Counted from the first letter of the stretch, positions 49,980-60,497 are shown. The stretch: 64,000 nucleotides of DNA from Candidatus Omnitrophota bacterium (GCA_041650805.1 JBAZKM010000008.1:1-64000); one strand, 5' to 3'. Notes: a model not told the origin generated them from the letters alone. A program made the numbers and translations.

Positions 49980-52900
49980 TTACGCCGCCACCGCGAATTT
50001 AATGAACGCTCTGCGGAGCGTTTCGAGCTCTTCGGGCCTGGTGATATTGCAGACCTGGCCGAGCGCCCTTATTATATTCTCTACCGTGATGTCAAATATC
50101 CCGGCAACGTTCACATCCGGCATGGACTTTTCGTCTGCCACCCTGAAGTAATAGTAACGCGCTATACCCGTCACCTTTGCCATGATATCCGATACGGAGC
50201 TGCCGTATACTATCTTCTGGTTCTCGGGACGTCCCGAATTGAGCCTATCGATGAGAGCGGCCTGGGCGGCGGTTGCGGCTATGACGGCGACGCGGACGCC
50301 TGACTGCGTAAGCCGCGGAAGCGCTATACCGAGCCCCGGCTCGTACTCCTCTTTCCCTTCGACACGGCGGCCGAAAGTCGCCCTTTCCGAAAAGACGAGC
50401 ATGGAGCGATCATCGACTCTTATATCTTGTCCCATCGTACACTCGTTCTTCCGCAGCGCCATGCCGAATTCCTCCGGCGTCCATCCGTTCTGGCTGTACC
50501 AGGCAGGGACGGCATCTTGTGCCTTCCCGAGCAGCGCTGAGGCTGTCTCAGACAATGGCATGACGCTATTCGCTCCGGCTATAACTGTTACGAGACCATA
50601 GTCCCCTCTCAAAGATACGACTACCCGTTCGGGCAGATTCCTGAATGCCGCTGAGGTAAGGAAGCCATTCCTCTTATTACTCGAATTGATCGTACGGCAC
50701 ATGCCGCGGAGTTTTTCTTTCTCTTCGCTCTGCTTTTCGTCTGTGAGGCCGGATAGCGACTCTACGGCATCACTCATCGAGATAGCTATCATAGCAAACC
50801 TGCCGTTCTCCAGCAATTCCCATGTCTCACGCTCCACCTCGGTAAAATTGGCCGGGAATTCATCTGACCTGACAAACTGGCCGATGCCCTTCGCGGGTTC
50901 GGGATTCGAGGTCCCCTCAACTCCGGGGTTTGCTTTCTTTGCTGCAGCTGCCGCGGCTTCGGCCGGTCCGAGCCCGTGCGTCCCCGACAGATACCTCCTC
51001 ACGAACTCAGGCAGTTCCGTGAACGCCCTGGAGATCAGGAATACGTCCTTATTTGTACTGAAATTTATCACGCGGACCATCTCTCTCAACCTCGCCATCT
51101 CTATCTTCTGTTCATCCAGTCTTAATTCTGTATAATGCTCTACGATATGACGCAATATCCCTGCGACTTTATCAAACCTCCATATCCGCAATAGCCCTTC
51201 TATGGCCGAGCTATCTCTCGCACTGTACGATACCAGTATATCCGCGATAGCATCCATGCCTTTTTCCGTGACGGAATAACCATCTACCGCTCCTATCGGG
51301 CGCTTAACAAGATGACCTTCCGCTGCCAATGCGTCTAGGTCCCGCCGGGTCTGCGAATCATTCTTCATATCTTCAGGCAGACCGGGCATCCCAAGCCTGG
51401 GAAAACGGCTCTTCACCTCATTATATTCCGACCTGAACGCAGCAAGAGTAAAATCTCTCTTATCTATTGACAGGGAAGTGCCTTTCAGCGTCATCGACAG
51501 CGCGATGACCGTGAGCGCGCCCCGGGCATCCCTGAACGGCTTCTTACCGAACTGCCCGTTCGCGTCGCGCGGCTGTTCGTCCGGAGACATCTGCGGAACG
51601 AGGAATGCCACAAGCTCCTCGACCGGCTCGAAGCTTGCACCCATTACGTAATTCGGCCTGAGGTCAAGCAGACGCTGGAAGTTGCTCGCGTTGTCGCGTG
51701 AGCGTATCACGATGACGACGCTCCCGAGCTCCACGCCCGCCTTTATCTCGACCTTCCCGTCCCCGACCACCAGGAACTCGTTATCGGCAAGATTACCCGT
51801 CTCTTTTATATTCTTGGTGACATCGTACTTCGATGCGATCGCCTTATCGACGTCATACCCGGTCACCGTCACCCAATCGCCGAGGCCGAGGAGGTTCACT
51901 TCCTCCTGGACACCTTTTTTATCTGAACCGGTTATGATATTTATAACCACGCCGCGCGCGGCCAGCATCCTGACGAATTCAACGCCTCCGGGGACGAGGA
52001 ACGCTCCCGGCTGGACAGCCCCGCTATCGACGAGCCCGAGGCGGTAGTTCCTGACCGCGAAGAGCTTCTCCAGGTACATCTTGCAGAAATAACGTCCCGG
52101 CTCCGACTCGACCATGGGCCTGCCTTCCGCCGCCTCTTTTGCGCGGCAGTAGTCGAACGCCCATTGGAAGATCGCCCCTTTGCCTCTCTTTATCGCCTCG
52201 TCGCATGCCCGGCCGAACTGAGTCGGCGTCGGCTCTCCCTTCGTCTCCTCTATCATACCGCGTGCCCAGATCATCGCTTCGCGCGAGATCTTGCCCTGAT
52301 CGACGAGACGCCGCATGGCCGGAGTCATGATATCGCTATCGAATCGTATATCATCTATATCCTTAACGCTGTCTATAAGGTCATTGAACTCCTCTTCCGT
52401 CAGTTCCTTACCCTCGATGATCGCGGCGACTATGGGCGTCATTATCCCTTCCCACCCTTCGCGTATACGCGATATTGTACCGTCCCAGTCGAGCGCCGCG
52501 ACCTTTATGTTGATACCTTCCATGGGACGAAGCGCTTCGAGCTGCCGCGGCGATCCGCCGGCGGCTGCCGCTTTCTGCGGGACCATGTCAGCCGCCGCCG
52601 CGGCTATTATCGCCGCGCCTACGCCGGAGCCATCCTCGGTCATCACTATCTCGATATTATCGGAGACGTTCTCGCCGGCCCCGGAGTCGAGCAGCTCCCT
52701 CAGGGCCGCCCTTATCCTCTCCTTGAAATAAGGATAATTTTTGTAAAGAGATCCGTCGACTGCCGCAACATGCTTCCGCGAGATGGCCGGATCCATCTTC
52801 CTTATTACCGCGACTATCGCCGCGGCGGTGACACGGGCGGCCTTTGTCGAAACGAGCTCGCATACCGACTTTACAAGGCGGCGGTCTTCCACCGTGGAAT

Positions 52901-55900
52901 TATTGACCCCAAACTCCGCGAGGAGTGATCCCACGCCTTCCAGGTCTTTCGAATCATCGGACTCGATGGCGGACATATGCTCCGTCAGAAAACCGTCTTT
53001 GCCCATTTCGGCCGGCACCGTGTTGAAAATAGGCGAGGAAACACCTCCAAAGAGAAGGTTGTTGGATATGAGGCGGGCCATTATAATGCGCGCGATCTCG
53101 CCCAGATACATGCCGGAGACCATCTTCTCCAATAACTGCCTTCCGCTATTATTCGATTCCAGGTCCAGGACAAAGTCCCAGGGGGTGCGCGGGACAGAGT
53201 CAAAGTTGCCCCATTCCATGTTTATCATCATATTCTGTCTGGAGAGTCCGTCATCTACCCACTTGGCGATCTGGCCTATAGGAAGCCAGAAGGCCGCGTT
53301 CGTACCGGTGCCGAGGATGATCCCCATGTCGCAGTCAGGGTCCTGGTACCTGGCGGTGGCGAGCGTACCTACCGTATCGTTACAGAGCGCCGCTACCTTT
53401 ACGCTGCCGGGCGCTTTGCGGTCAAGCCCTGCCTCAAGAAGTTTCACAACATCATTTCCGACCACACCGCTCGTGGTCCAGCCTTTTGTCCATTCTTTGT
53501 GTATACCGGAAGCTGCCCCGGTCTGCTCTACGGGGAAAGACCATGTAAGACCCAGTTTTATCTCCCTGTCGAGCGGCATACCCTGCGCCGCCATGAACGA
53601 TCCTATCGACCCGGCGATAAAATCGAAGAGTTCTTCGGCTGTGCCATGCATGTGCCTCTCTTCGAATTTGAATTTGCCGATATCACCGACGATCGAGAAC
53701 CTGCCGTTGCCTTCAAGCCGGACCCTCAGTACGCGGAGGTTCGTCCCGCCCACATCGACCCCCAGGTACTCTCCGGTCTCCCGGCCTGTAGGCACGCCTA
53801 CGAAGGCGGGTAGCATCTTGAGAGAGCTCGGCCTGGCGGCGAGACCTGAATCCATCTGATCCATCATGCCTGACTGTACGCGCTCCATATCCTCAGGAGA
53901 AACGGTCATCTGTCTGGTAAGATATGAGCGCGCTTCAGCGGCACCTTCCGGCAATTGCGAATGAACATCCAGGATCTCTCTGTATAATATACGCCCGGAC
54001 CGGGATGAGACGGCTCCGGCCGGCTTATCTTTAAATCTGTTCAACGTCTCGAAGCCAAGGGCGCCTACGGAGGCGAAGAAGCCGAAGCGCTCCCTGTCGT
54101 CAGGTATGGTCCTGATCGCGTTCTCGTTGTAATATCCGAAGCCGAAACGGCGTTCCATGAACTCGTGCCCTACGAGGAAGTCGCCGCCCTGCCTGAACTG
54201 CGGGTACTGCGCTACGCGCGCCCTCTCCTCGATGAACGGCATCGTATCCTTATTGATGTCGACGCCGCTGAAGACCTTCAGCCCGAACTCCTCGGCTAGC
54301 GCCACTACGCCCTTTATCTCTTCATCCGTATTCCTGTGCGGCATTATGGCTATACCCAGTACGCCTATCGACTTCAGGTACGGGAAGAGCTCCCGCAGGA
54401 TATTCTCTTCGTCCGTGCCGTTGCGCTTGGAATCGCCGAGGTACGGATAGACGGGTACACCGCCGGCCGCTATTATGGAATCTACAACGTACTCCATCGA
54501 CGGGCACTCTTCAGGGTCCGGGGCGATAAAGCATGAAACCGGGGATCCCGGCTTCAGGAGGCCCCCCCTCAGGATCTCCATGTCGCTCTCTTCATTGTCG
54601 ATATTTTCCTCTTCTCCGGCGCTCAGTTTACGGCCCAATACGGCCTCGTAAGCGTTCTTGCGCGCCTCGCCCCTTCCGTACCGGTCGTTGATCACTATGG
54701 CAAGCCCCATCATGAGATGGCGGTCTGTGCAATTTCCGTTTTCCGCCAGGGCGGAGACATCCTCTTCATAAGGCACCATGACATCGAGGCCTGCGGCCCC
54801 CATCCTCTTGTTTACCTTCTCTATCATGGCGCGGTTCCTTCTCTCCTTGGATGCCCGTACCTTTTCGAGCATCTCCAGGATGGCCGGGTGCCTTCCGTCG
54901 GGCAGGGCATGGCACAGGAAATATGCCATATTCGCTATCCCGGGCGCATTGATGACATGCTTCGCGAATCGTTCCGGCATGCTCACGCGCATCTCGAAAC
55001 CGGAAGTCACCTGCTGGCCCAGGAGTCCGGCCGCCGCTAGGAATGAAGGGATGCCGTCCGTCGTATCGTGATCGATGATACCAACGTTCCTTAAACCGCC
55101 GCGTTTTGCCCAGTAGGCGATCGCTTCAGGGTAATAAGGGCTGAATGAGAACTTGCTGTGGACGTGTACGTTATTCTCCTCCGTCTCCGGGGCACAGATG
55201 ATCTCTCCCCTCCTTATCATGCCGTTCAACTGTTTGAGAGCGCGGACCCTCTTGTCGGCGTCGCGCGAATAGAGCAGCGCCTCGAGCCGTGCCTGCTCGT
55301 CCGAAGCGATCGCCAGCGCGAACGGCATCATATCCTTTTTCTTCAACAGGCTGGCGCGCAACTCTTCACGGTAGAGCGGCGGACTATTCGTCAGGATATA
55401 AGGCAGGTGCCTCTCCTTGAATATCCGTTCCGCCCTCTGGACATCACCCATCTCGGCCACACCTTCTCTCAAAGCCAGTGCGCATGCCGCGTAATCTTTC
55501 GCCTTGATATGGTTGTAGAAACTCTTTACCGATATATCGCTTCCGAAGCCATAATTCTCAAGATCCTCCAATTGCGCTTCGAACACAAGCATTTTTTTAT
55601 TGAACGCGCGAAGCGGCTCTTCGCCTATACTCCCGCCGCCTATTCTCTCACAGGTAAGCGCGCCGCAGACGGTGGCGCCTTTCGCCGCCTCCTTGGGAGT
55701 CATACCTTTGGCGAAACCATAAGCCATATAAGCACTGTAGCTGTCGCCTGCGCCTGTGGTATCGGCGATCTTCACGCCCCGTACCGCAGGCATATGAAAT
55801 CTCTGCGCGGCTCCGGACACACCTTTCCCGGATATCGCTACTTCGCTCCCGCCCTCTCCGAGCTTAAGGAAGACGGCCGGGATACCGAGCGTTTCGCCAA

Positions 55901-58900
55901 AGAATTGAATGATATCCCCAGTCTCCTCTTTGCCGGATATTTTACGGGCTTCTTTTATGCTGGGTGTGAGATAATCCAACTTAGACATGGCCTCCCGGGC
56001 CTTGGGCGATCCCTCCAGGCCGTACAGGTCCACAACCGTGTCCCATCCTACCTTGGCGCCCATCCTCTTTGCCCTGTCTATCAAGCTGCCTATCCGGGGC
56101 ATAAGCTGTTTATTCAACGCGATGCCGCCGAAGTGCAATACCGAACATCTCAGCGCCTCATCCGGTATATCGGCTTCGGTCAGATATTCATTTGCGCTGC
56201 CTAAAGATAGATTATATGCTGTCTCGCCGGTATCCTGGTTTGAGAAGATCAGGTTCGTCGAGGTGGAGACATCTTTGACTACCCTGATGCCGGTTGTATC
56301 CATCCCCTTGTCCCGCATCAACTTGATCAGGCCGTGCCCGAGCTCATCGTCTCCTACGGCGCCTATCAACTTAACGCGCGCGCCGAGCTCATTAAGGACC
56401 ATCGCGGACGCAAAGCCGGGGCCCCCATACGTCACCTTCAACCGACCTCTCAACTCAGACGTAAGACCGTTCAGATAACCGTCCGTAGCCTCTGACGGAG
56501 GGGTGACAAATACCTTGTCGCCCTTCCAGGCAAGCCGCGGGTCTGAAGGCAGCGGATACTGGCTATCCTTCCCCAGAGGCACGATTATGTCAGCCACAAT
56601 GCTCCCCACTACCGTTATGACAGGCGCATCAGGCGGGTAAGTGCGCATGACGGCAGGAAGCGGCGCCGATAACGGTTCCCGGGCAAACTCCTTCATCATC
56701 TCTATGACTTCCTGAGGATCTTTTGCCGGGGCCGTCTTCTCTGCCGGGACACCTATGATATTGGCCATCTCCCGAGATGCCGGGGCCACCGTCGCAATAA
56801 CCCCTCTTATTCTCGCGATAAGCGAAGCTTCCCCCTCACCTCTCTCTATACCATTTAGCACCGCCGGGGCCATGCCAAGAAGACCCGTAAGAGCCGACTT
56901 TCTGACGTAAGCTATCTCTCCTCGTTTTATTGAATAAGCGAATTCACGGTCGTAGGCACCTTTATCATCCAAGACCTTAAGCGCCCTGAGGGACTCTTCC
57001 TCGACATCGGACACTATAGCACCGGCCCTCCCTGCGATATCACGCAGCAGATCTCCCAGAGGCAAAGACGCCTCCTGAGGATCGTATGAGATCCCGGCAT
57101 CGGCCGCCGCCTTGAGCGCAACCTGCCGCAGAAGATTCTCCACTCTCTCTCTGCCGTTCTCGGACCGGAGGATCGCCATCTCTCGGACCGCGGTATCCCT
57201 GCCCGACTCGGCCGCCGTTATCTCTTCTATCTCTTTCCATCCCGCGATCGTTACTGCGTACTTTCCCCTGTTCGGCATCCTTAAAAATCCTGCCCTTACC
57301 AGCTTGTTGAGATCGTCTCTTGCGGTCGTCTCTGATGGGCGGCCGAACCCTAACCCCGGATGCGCCGCGCGCACCTCGTCATGGCCTTCCCTGTACTGCT
57401 GGGTAGTGACAAAACCCACATTATTCAGCAGCGTCTGCAGTCCCTGAGAGAGCGCGAAGACCTTTTTGGCGTCCTCCGGGCTCTTGCCCGGTTCTGTCGG
57501 CCTTCCGACCCTTCCCGTGCCGTCTGACGAGCCGCGGCCGGTCCGAGGTATACCGCCCTCTGTAACGTAGCTTGTACCGTGCTCGGTCGCGATCTTGCGG
57601 CTCGTTTCATATTCATCCCGTCTGGCAGTCCTTATGCTCTCGTCGTCAAAACTGTATACAGCGCTCTTGAGCGGGACCGCAAGCTTGAAATCTGAAAGAG
57701 GGTTCTCCTTTAGATATTCAGGAAAACCGGGAAACCCCAACGCCGCTCCCTCGGTTAATCTATATGAGGCCATTCCATTTGTATTATGCTTAATTAGATA
57801 TAGCACCGCCCTGATGCCTTCCTTCGTGATCCTGTAATGGCCGGGCCTGATCATCTTGATATAATCGGCTTCTATAAGCGCCTTCCTGTCCCTCTGCCGC
57901 GTACGTTCGCTCACCTCAAATCCGGCAATATGCCCTATTTGCAGCTGGTCAAAGTCGGTAAATCCGACTGCAACGAAGAAACGATCCGGATCCTCACCAA
58001 ACATCATGAGCATGTCAACGGGGCTCCCGCCCGGCTTCTGCTGGCCGGCCCTATATATTTTTGCGGTCTCCGGCGTCTCGCTCTTTGCTTCCCCAACGCC
58101 GGTCATCGCGGTGACTCCCGGACCTTGCGGCTGCACTACAGCGGGGCGAAGCATCCGGATCTGTTTAACCACCTCGGGAGCCATATTTCTATTGACGTCA
58201 CATATCCTGTAGAGAGCGTTAGCGGCACTTTCGAGGACGTCCGGCGCCATTTCGCCATTGAACAACAGTATCCTCATAAGAACCCCTATGCGCCTCGGGT
58301 CCGCCGTATTGATGCCCTGTTCCCTGGCAATTTTTTCAAGTTTTTCCCTCATATCCTGCGGGATGTCTGCAACGGCTGCTGCTGCCGCAGCTTCCGGTTT
58401 CGCGAGCAGGCGCATGCGGAAGAGTTCCGCATATACGGTTTTGGCCTTATCCGGCGCTACGCCTACCTGTTCCAGTTGTCTTACGCCTATGTCCATGCTG
58501 GACACTTCGCCCTTGCTTATCGCCTCAAGGACTCTCACCCTGGCCGCATCTTTGGGATCGATGCCGCACTCTACGGCGATCTGGGCTATCGATCTTGCCG
58601 CCGGCGCAGCTTGCGCAATCGGACCACTTGCACCCTCTGGGCCTTTGCTCTGTTTTTGGCCCCGGGCCGCCGCAGCCGGTTTGGGCTCCACCGCGGGTTT
58701 GACGGCCTCTCCTGTCCGCAGGTCATACATGACCGGGGCGCGATTCTGCCCCGCCACCCTCAAATATTTTGAATCGTTGCTGAAGATCGCCCCATTTGAG
58801 GCATCGATATCTTTCAGGATCGCTCTTCCGTCCTTCAGATCGATCACCATCGTACGGGATGTCCCGGAATTGGTGATCGCGGCATATGCGCCGTCGGGAC

Positions 58901-60497
58901 TGACGATGCCTGTTTCGCCTCTATCCTCAAGGCCGTAGATCCTTTCAAATGAATCGCTGCCCTTTGTCCTGACGAACTTTGAGTCCCCGGTGAAGACGGC
59001 CCCGCTCCATGCATTGACATTCTCAATGAGAGGCCTGCCGGCCATGATGTCAAATACGGTTGCCCGCGATTCAAGATCTATCAAGAGGAGATACCTGCCG
59101 TTCGGACTGACGAAGTAACCGTTCTGCGCATCCTTGGCTTTTATTACGATATTACCCTGTGGGTCAAGGACGGATATTATTCTTGACGTGGGCACCAGGA
59201 CCGTATACCCGGATACGGTCTGGAATATGGCCCTAATACCATCCTGTCTTATATTCAGCTCCCTGATCACGCGCACAGGCACGTTGACCCCGCCCATATT
59301 GACAACCGGTTCCGCTCTCTTCCCGTGGCCGAAGATCCCGGCGTAGTCGCGGGTCTTGAGGTTGGCATCGAGGTCCGCAACGGCGTATTCTCTCATATTG
59401 AGCGTATGCGGTTCGCCGCCCGCCCTCAGCGCTTCCTGTATACGCAGACCTTCTCTATACCTGTCGTCTATCTCGTTGACCGGGCTCTCACCGTCAAACC
59501 GCAGCACGGGGCATCCCAGCATGACACCTATCTCGTGAGCGAGGAGACGTTTTATCTTATTCACCGTCTCCCGCCTTTTAAACTCCGCCGCAGGTGATCT
59601 CTCTCCGCTCATCAGTGCCGCAACCTCGCGCTCCTCCAGGAATATGTGGACAGCTCCGTTACTTGCATGGGAATGGGCGATCACCTTCTTCTCCTCCCCG
59701 TTCCGCGCGACCACCGTTACTTTATTATTGTCAAGCATATCCCTGACATCACCGGTCATTGGGATAATGTAAAGCGGCCGCCCTTCGACCGACGCGCTGC
59801 CTTTTATTATCAAACCGGCAATTGCGCTTATCTCCTTTACGTAACCCCGGGCCGACTCTGCAACAGGAAGAGCCAGACGGCTCTTGTGGGCAAAATCTAT
59901 TACGATGTCGTAACGCTCGTGTTGCATATAATTACTGATGGCGGCGGTGTTAGTGCCGACGCGGACTGGCAGGGAATCGCGGAGCACTATGGCTCCTCTT
60001 AATCCATCCAGCTGTTCATCTGTAAGGAACTCTACGGGGAACGGATCACCCGCGTTACGGACAGTTGAGAAGACCAGCTGATAGTTATAGGTCTTGCCGC
60101 CCTTATTCACAGAGACGGGGACCCTGAATATGTGCCCGCCTACCGGTTCGACCTGGTTGAAGAATGTCCGTATCTTTGCCGGTTGCAAGATCGTCTTCTC
60201 CGGGATCTCATGGACAGCCTCAAAGCGTTCGAATGCCTTCCTTATCACGCCGATATCGGTGGCCCTGTCGATCTCCGTCAGTTTGTCCAGCTCCACGAGG
60301 TCCATCTGGAGGGCAATGCGGGCAAGGGCGATATTCTTGTAGTGAGGGGAATCATCGCCGAGGTCGTCAAGCACAAGCGCCGGCGCGAGGTTTATGCCGC
60401 CGCCCGAGCCGCTCATAGCGAACGCGTCTGTGCCGAGGCCGACGCTCGAAAATAAGAATGACAATGCCGTAACCAGCGATATCAATTTCTTCATCAT
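49980..60497 (-). CDS. Giant multi-enzyme protein, 3505 aa (PfkB, PHP, hexokinase, HAD)
   Basis: One uninterrupted frame. In order: signal peptide 1-27 (SFLFSSVGLGTDAFA); unknown region 28-400; propeller-like repeats 400-600 (GYFVSPNGRYLLLIDL, GIVSPDGAYAAITNSG); Ala/Pro linkers; winged-helix-like parts about 845-900 and 1025-1095; PfkB kinase about 1290-1640 with DTTGAGDSYSAYMA; PHP phosphoesterase about 1775-2120 (NNVHVHSKFSFSP, GIIDHDTTDG, IAIMPHRNT); eukaryotic-type hexokinase about 2245-2635 (GVDVGGTNLR, CNDTVGTL, EKMVSGMYLGE, AAVDGSLYKNYPYF); HAD hydrolase about 2665-2965 (ALDWDGTI, VVGDGKVE); a third winged-helix-like part about 3020-3090; a duplicated module (3095-3178, 3217-3305); unknown C-terminus. 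Catalytic residues look intact. It has its own promoter, leader hairpin and terminator. Known enzymes fused behind an export signal are hard to reconcile with ATP use, so location and substrate are open. Confidence 0.9.
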   Translation of the reverse strand: MMKKLISLVTALSFLFSSVGLGTDAFAMSGSGGGINLAPALVLDDLGDDSPHYKNIALARIALQMDLVELDKLTEIDRATDIGVIRKAFERFEAVHEIPEKTILQPAKIRTFFNQVEPVGGHIFRVPVSVNKGGKTYNYQLVFSTVRNAGDPFPVEFLTDEQLDGLRGAIVLRDSLPVRVGTNTAAISNYMQHERYDIVIDFAHKSRLALPVAESARGYVKEISAIAGLIIKGSASVEGRPLYIIPMTGDVRDMLDNNKVTVVARNGEEKKVIAHSHASNGAVHIFLEEREVAALMSGERSPAAEFKRRETVNKIKRLLAHEIGVMLGCPVLRFDGESPVNEIDDRYREGLRIQEALRAGGEPHTLNMREYAVADLDANLKTRDYAGIFGHGKRAEPVVNMGGVNVPVRVIRELNIRQDGIRAIFQTVSGYTVLVPTSRIISVLDPQGNIVIKAKDAQNGYFVSPNGRYLLLIDLESRATVFDIMAGRPLIENVNAWSGAVFTGDSKFVRTKGSDSFERIYGLEDRGETGIVSPDGAYAAITNSGTSRTMVIDLKDGRAILKDIDASNGAIFSNDSKYLRVAGQNRAPVMYDLRTGEAVKPAVEPKPAAAARGQKQSKGPEGASGPIAQAAPAARSIAQIAVECGIDPKDAARVRVLEAISKGEVSSMDIGVRQLEQVGVAPDKAKTVYAELFRMRLLAKPEAAAAAAVADIPQDMREKLEKIAREQGINTADPRRIGVLMRILLFNGEMAPDVLESAANALYRICDVNRNMAPEVVKQIRMLRPAVVQPQGPGVTAMTGVGEAKSETPETAKIYRAGQQKPGGSPVDMLMMFGEDPDRFFVAVGFTDFDQLQIGHIAGFEVSERTRQRDRKALIEADYIKMIRPGHYRITKEGIRAVLYLIKHNTNGMASYRLTEGAALGFPGFPEYLKENPLSDFKLAVPLKSAVYSFDDESIRTARRDEYETSRKIATEHGTSYVTEGGIPRTGRGSSDGTGRVGRPTEPGKSPEDAKKVFALSQGLQTLLNNVGFVTTQQYREGHDEVRAAHPGLGFGRPSETTARDDLNKLVRAGFLRMPNRGKYAVTIAGWKEIEEITAAESGRDTAVREMAILRSENGRERVENLLRQVALKAAADAGISYDPQEASLPLGDLLRDIAGRAGAIVSDVEEESLRALKVLDDKGAYDREFAYSIKRGEIAYVRKSALTGLLGMAPAVLNGIERGEGEASLIARIRGVIATVAPASREMANIIGVPAEKTAPAKDPQEVIEMMKEFAREPLSAPLPAVMRTYPPDAPVITVVGSIVADIIVPLGKDSQYPLPSDPRLAWKGDKVFVTPPSEATDGYLNGLTSELRGRLKVTYGGPGFASAMVLNELGARVKLIGAVGDDELGHGLIKLMRDKGMDTTGIRVVKDVSTSTNLIFSNQDTGETAYNLSLGSANEYLTEADIPDEALRCSVLHFGGIALNKQLMPRIGSLIDRAKRMGAKVGWDTVVDLYGLEGSPKAREAMSKLDYLTPSIKEARKISGKEETGDIIQFFGETLGIPAVFLKLGEGGSEVAISGKGVSGAAQRFHMPAVRGVKIADTTGAGDSYSAYMAYGFAKGMTPKEAAKGATVCGALTCERIGGGSIGEEPLRAFNKKMLVFEAQLEDLENYGFGSDISVKSFYNHIKAKDYAACALALREGVAEMGDVQRAERIFKERHLPYILTNSPPLYREELRASLLKKKDMMPFALAIASDEQARLEALLYSRDADKRVRALKQLNGMIRRGEIICAPETEENNVHVHSKFSFSPYYPEAIAYWAKRGGLRNVGIIDHDTTDGIPSFLAAAGLLGQQVTSGFEMRVSMPERFAKHVINAPGIANMAYFLCHALPDGRHPAILEMLEKVRASKERRNRAMIEKVNKRMGAAGLDVMVPYEEDVSALAENGNCTDRHLMMGLAIVINDRYGRGEARKNAYEAVLGRKLSAGEEENIDNEESDMEILRGGLLKPGSPVSCFIAPDPEECPSMEYVVDSIIAAGGVPVYPYLGDSKRNGTDEENILRELFPYLKSIGVLGIAIMPHRNTDEEIKGVVALAEEFGLKVFSGVDINKDTMPFIEERARVAQYPQFRQGGDFLVGHEFMERRFGFGYYNENAIRTIPDDRERFGFFASVGALGFETLNRFKDKPAGAVSSRSGRILYREILDVHSQLPEGAAEARSYLTRQMTVSPEDMERVQSGMMDQMDSGLAARPSSLKMLPAFVGVPTGRETGEYLGVDVGGTNLRVLRVRLEGNGRFSIVGDIGKFKFEERHMHGTAEELFDFIAGSIGSFMAAQGMPLDREIKLGLTWSFPVEQTGAASGIHKEWTKGWTTSGVVGNDVVKLLEAGLDRKAPGSVKVAALCNDTVGTLATARYQDPDCDMGIILGTGTNAAFWLPIGQIAKWVDDGLSRQNMMINMEWGNFDSVPRTPWDFVLDLESNNSGRQLLEKMVSGMYLGEIARIIMARLISNNLLFGGVSSPIFNTVPAEMGKDGFLTEHMSAIESDDSKDLEGVGSLLAEFGVNNSTVEDRRLVKSVCELVSTKAARVTAAAIVAVIRKMDPAISRKHVAAVDGSLYKNYPYFKERIRAALRELLDSGAGENVSDNIEIVMTEDGSGVGAAIIAAAAADMVPQKAAAAGGSPRQLEALRPMEGINIKVAALDWDGTISRIREGWEGIMTPIVAAIIEGKELTEEEFNDLIDSVKDIDDIRFDSDIMTPAMRRLVDQGKISREAMIWARGMIEETKGEPTPTQFGRACDEAIKRGKGAIFQWAFDYCRAKEAAEGRPMVESEPGRYFCKMYLEKLFAVRNYRLGLVDSGAVQPGAFLVPGGVEFVRMLAARGVVINIITGSDKKGVQEEVNLLGLGDWVTVTGYDVDKAIASKYDVTKNIKETGNLADNEFLVVGDGKVEIKAGVELGSVVIVIRSRDNASNFQRLLDLRPNYVMGASFEPVEELVAFLVPQMSPDEQPRDANGQFGKKPFRDARGALTVIALSMTLKGTSLSIDKRDFTLAAFRSEYNEVKSRFPRLGMPGLPEDMKNDSQTRRDLDALAAEGHLVKRPIGAVDGYSVTEKGMDAIADILVSYSARDSSAIEGLLRIWRFDKVAGILRHIVEHYTELRLDEQKIEMARLREMVRVINFSTNKDVFLISRAFTELPEFVRRYLSGTHGLGPAEAAAAAAKKANPGVEGTSNPEPAKGIGQFVRSDEFPANFTEVERETWELLENGRFAMIAISMSDAVESLSGLTDEKQSEEKEKLRGMCRTINSSNKRNGFLTSAAFRNLPERVVVSLRGDYGLVTVIAGANSVMPLSETASALLGKAQDAVPAWYSQNGWTPEEFGMALRKNECTMGQDIRVDDRSMLVFSERATFGRRVEGKEEYEPGLGIALPRLTQSGVRVAVIAATAAQAALIDRLNSGRPENQKIVYGSSVSDIMAKVTGIARYYYFRVADEKSMPDVNVAGIFDITVENIIRALGQVCNITRPEELETLRRAFIKFAVAA

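Noticed and set aside
49980..60497. Giant gene as an assembly fusion of several genes
   Set aside because: There are no in-frame stops, the junctions are Ala/Pro linkers, base composition is even, and single promoter and terminator sites lie at the ends. Not excluded, but not favoured.
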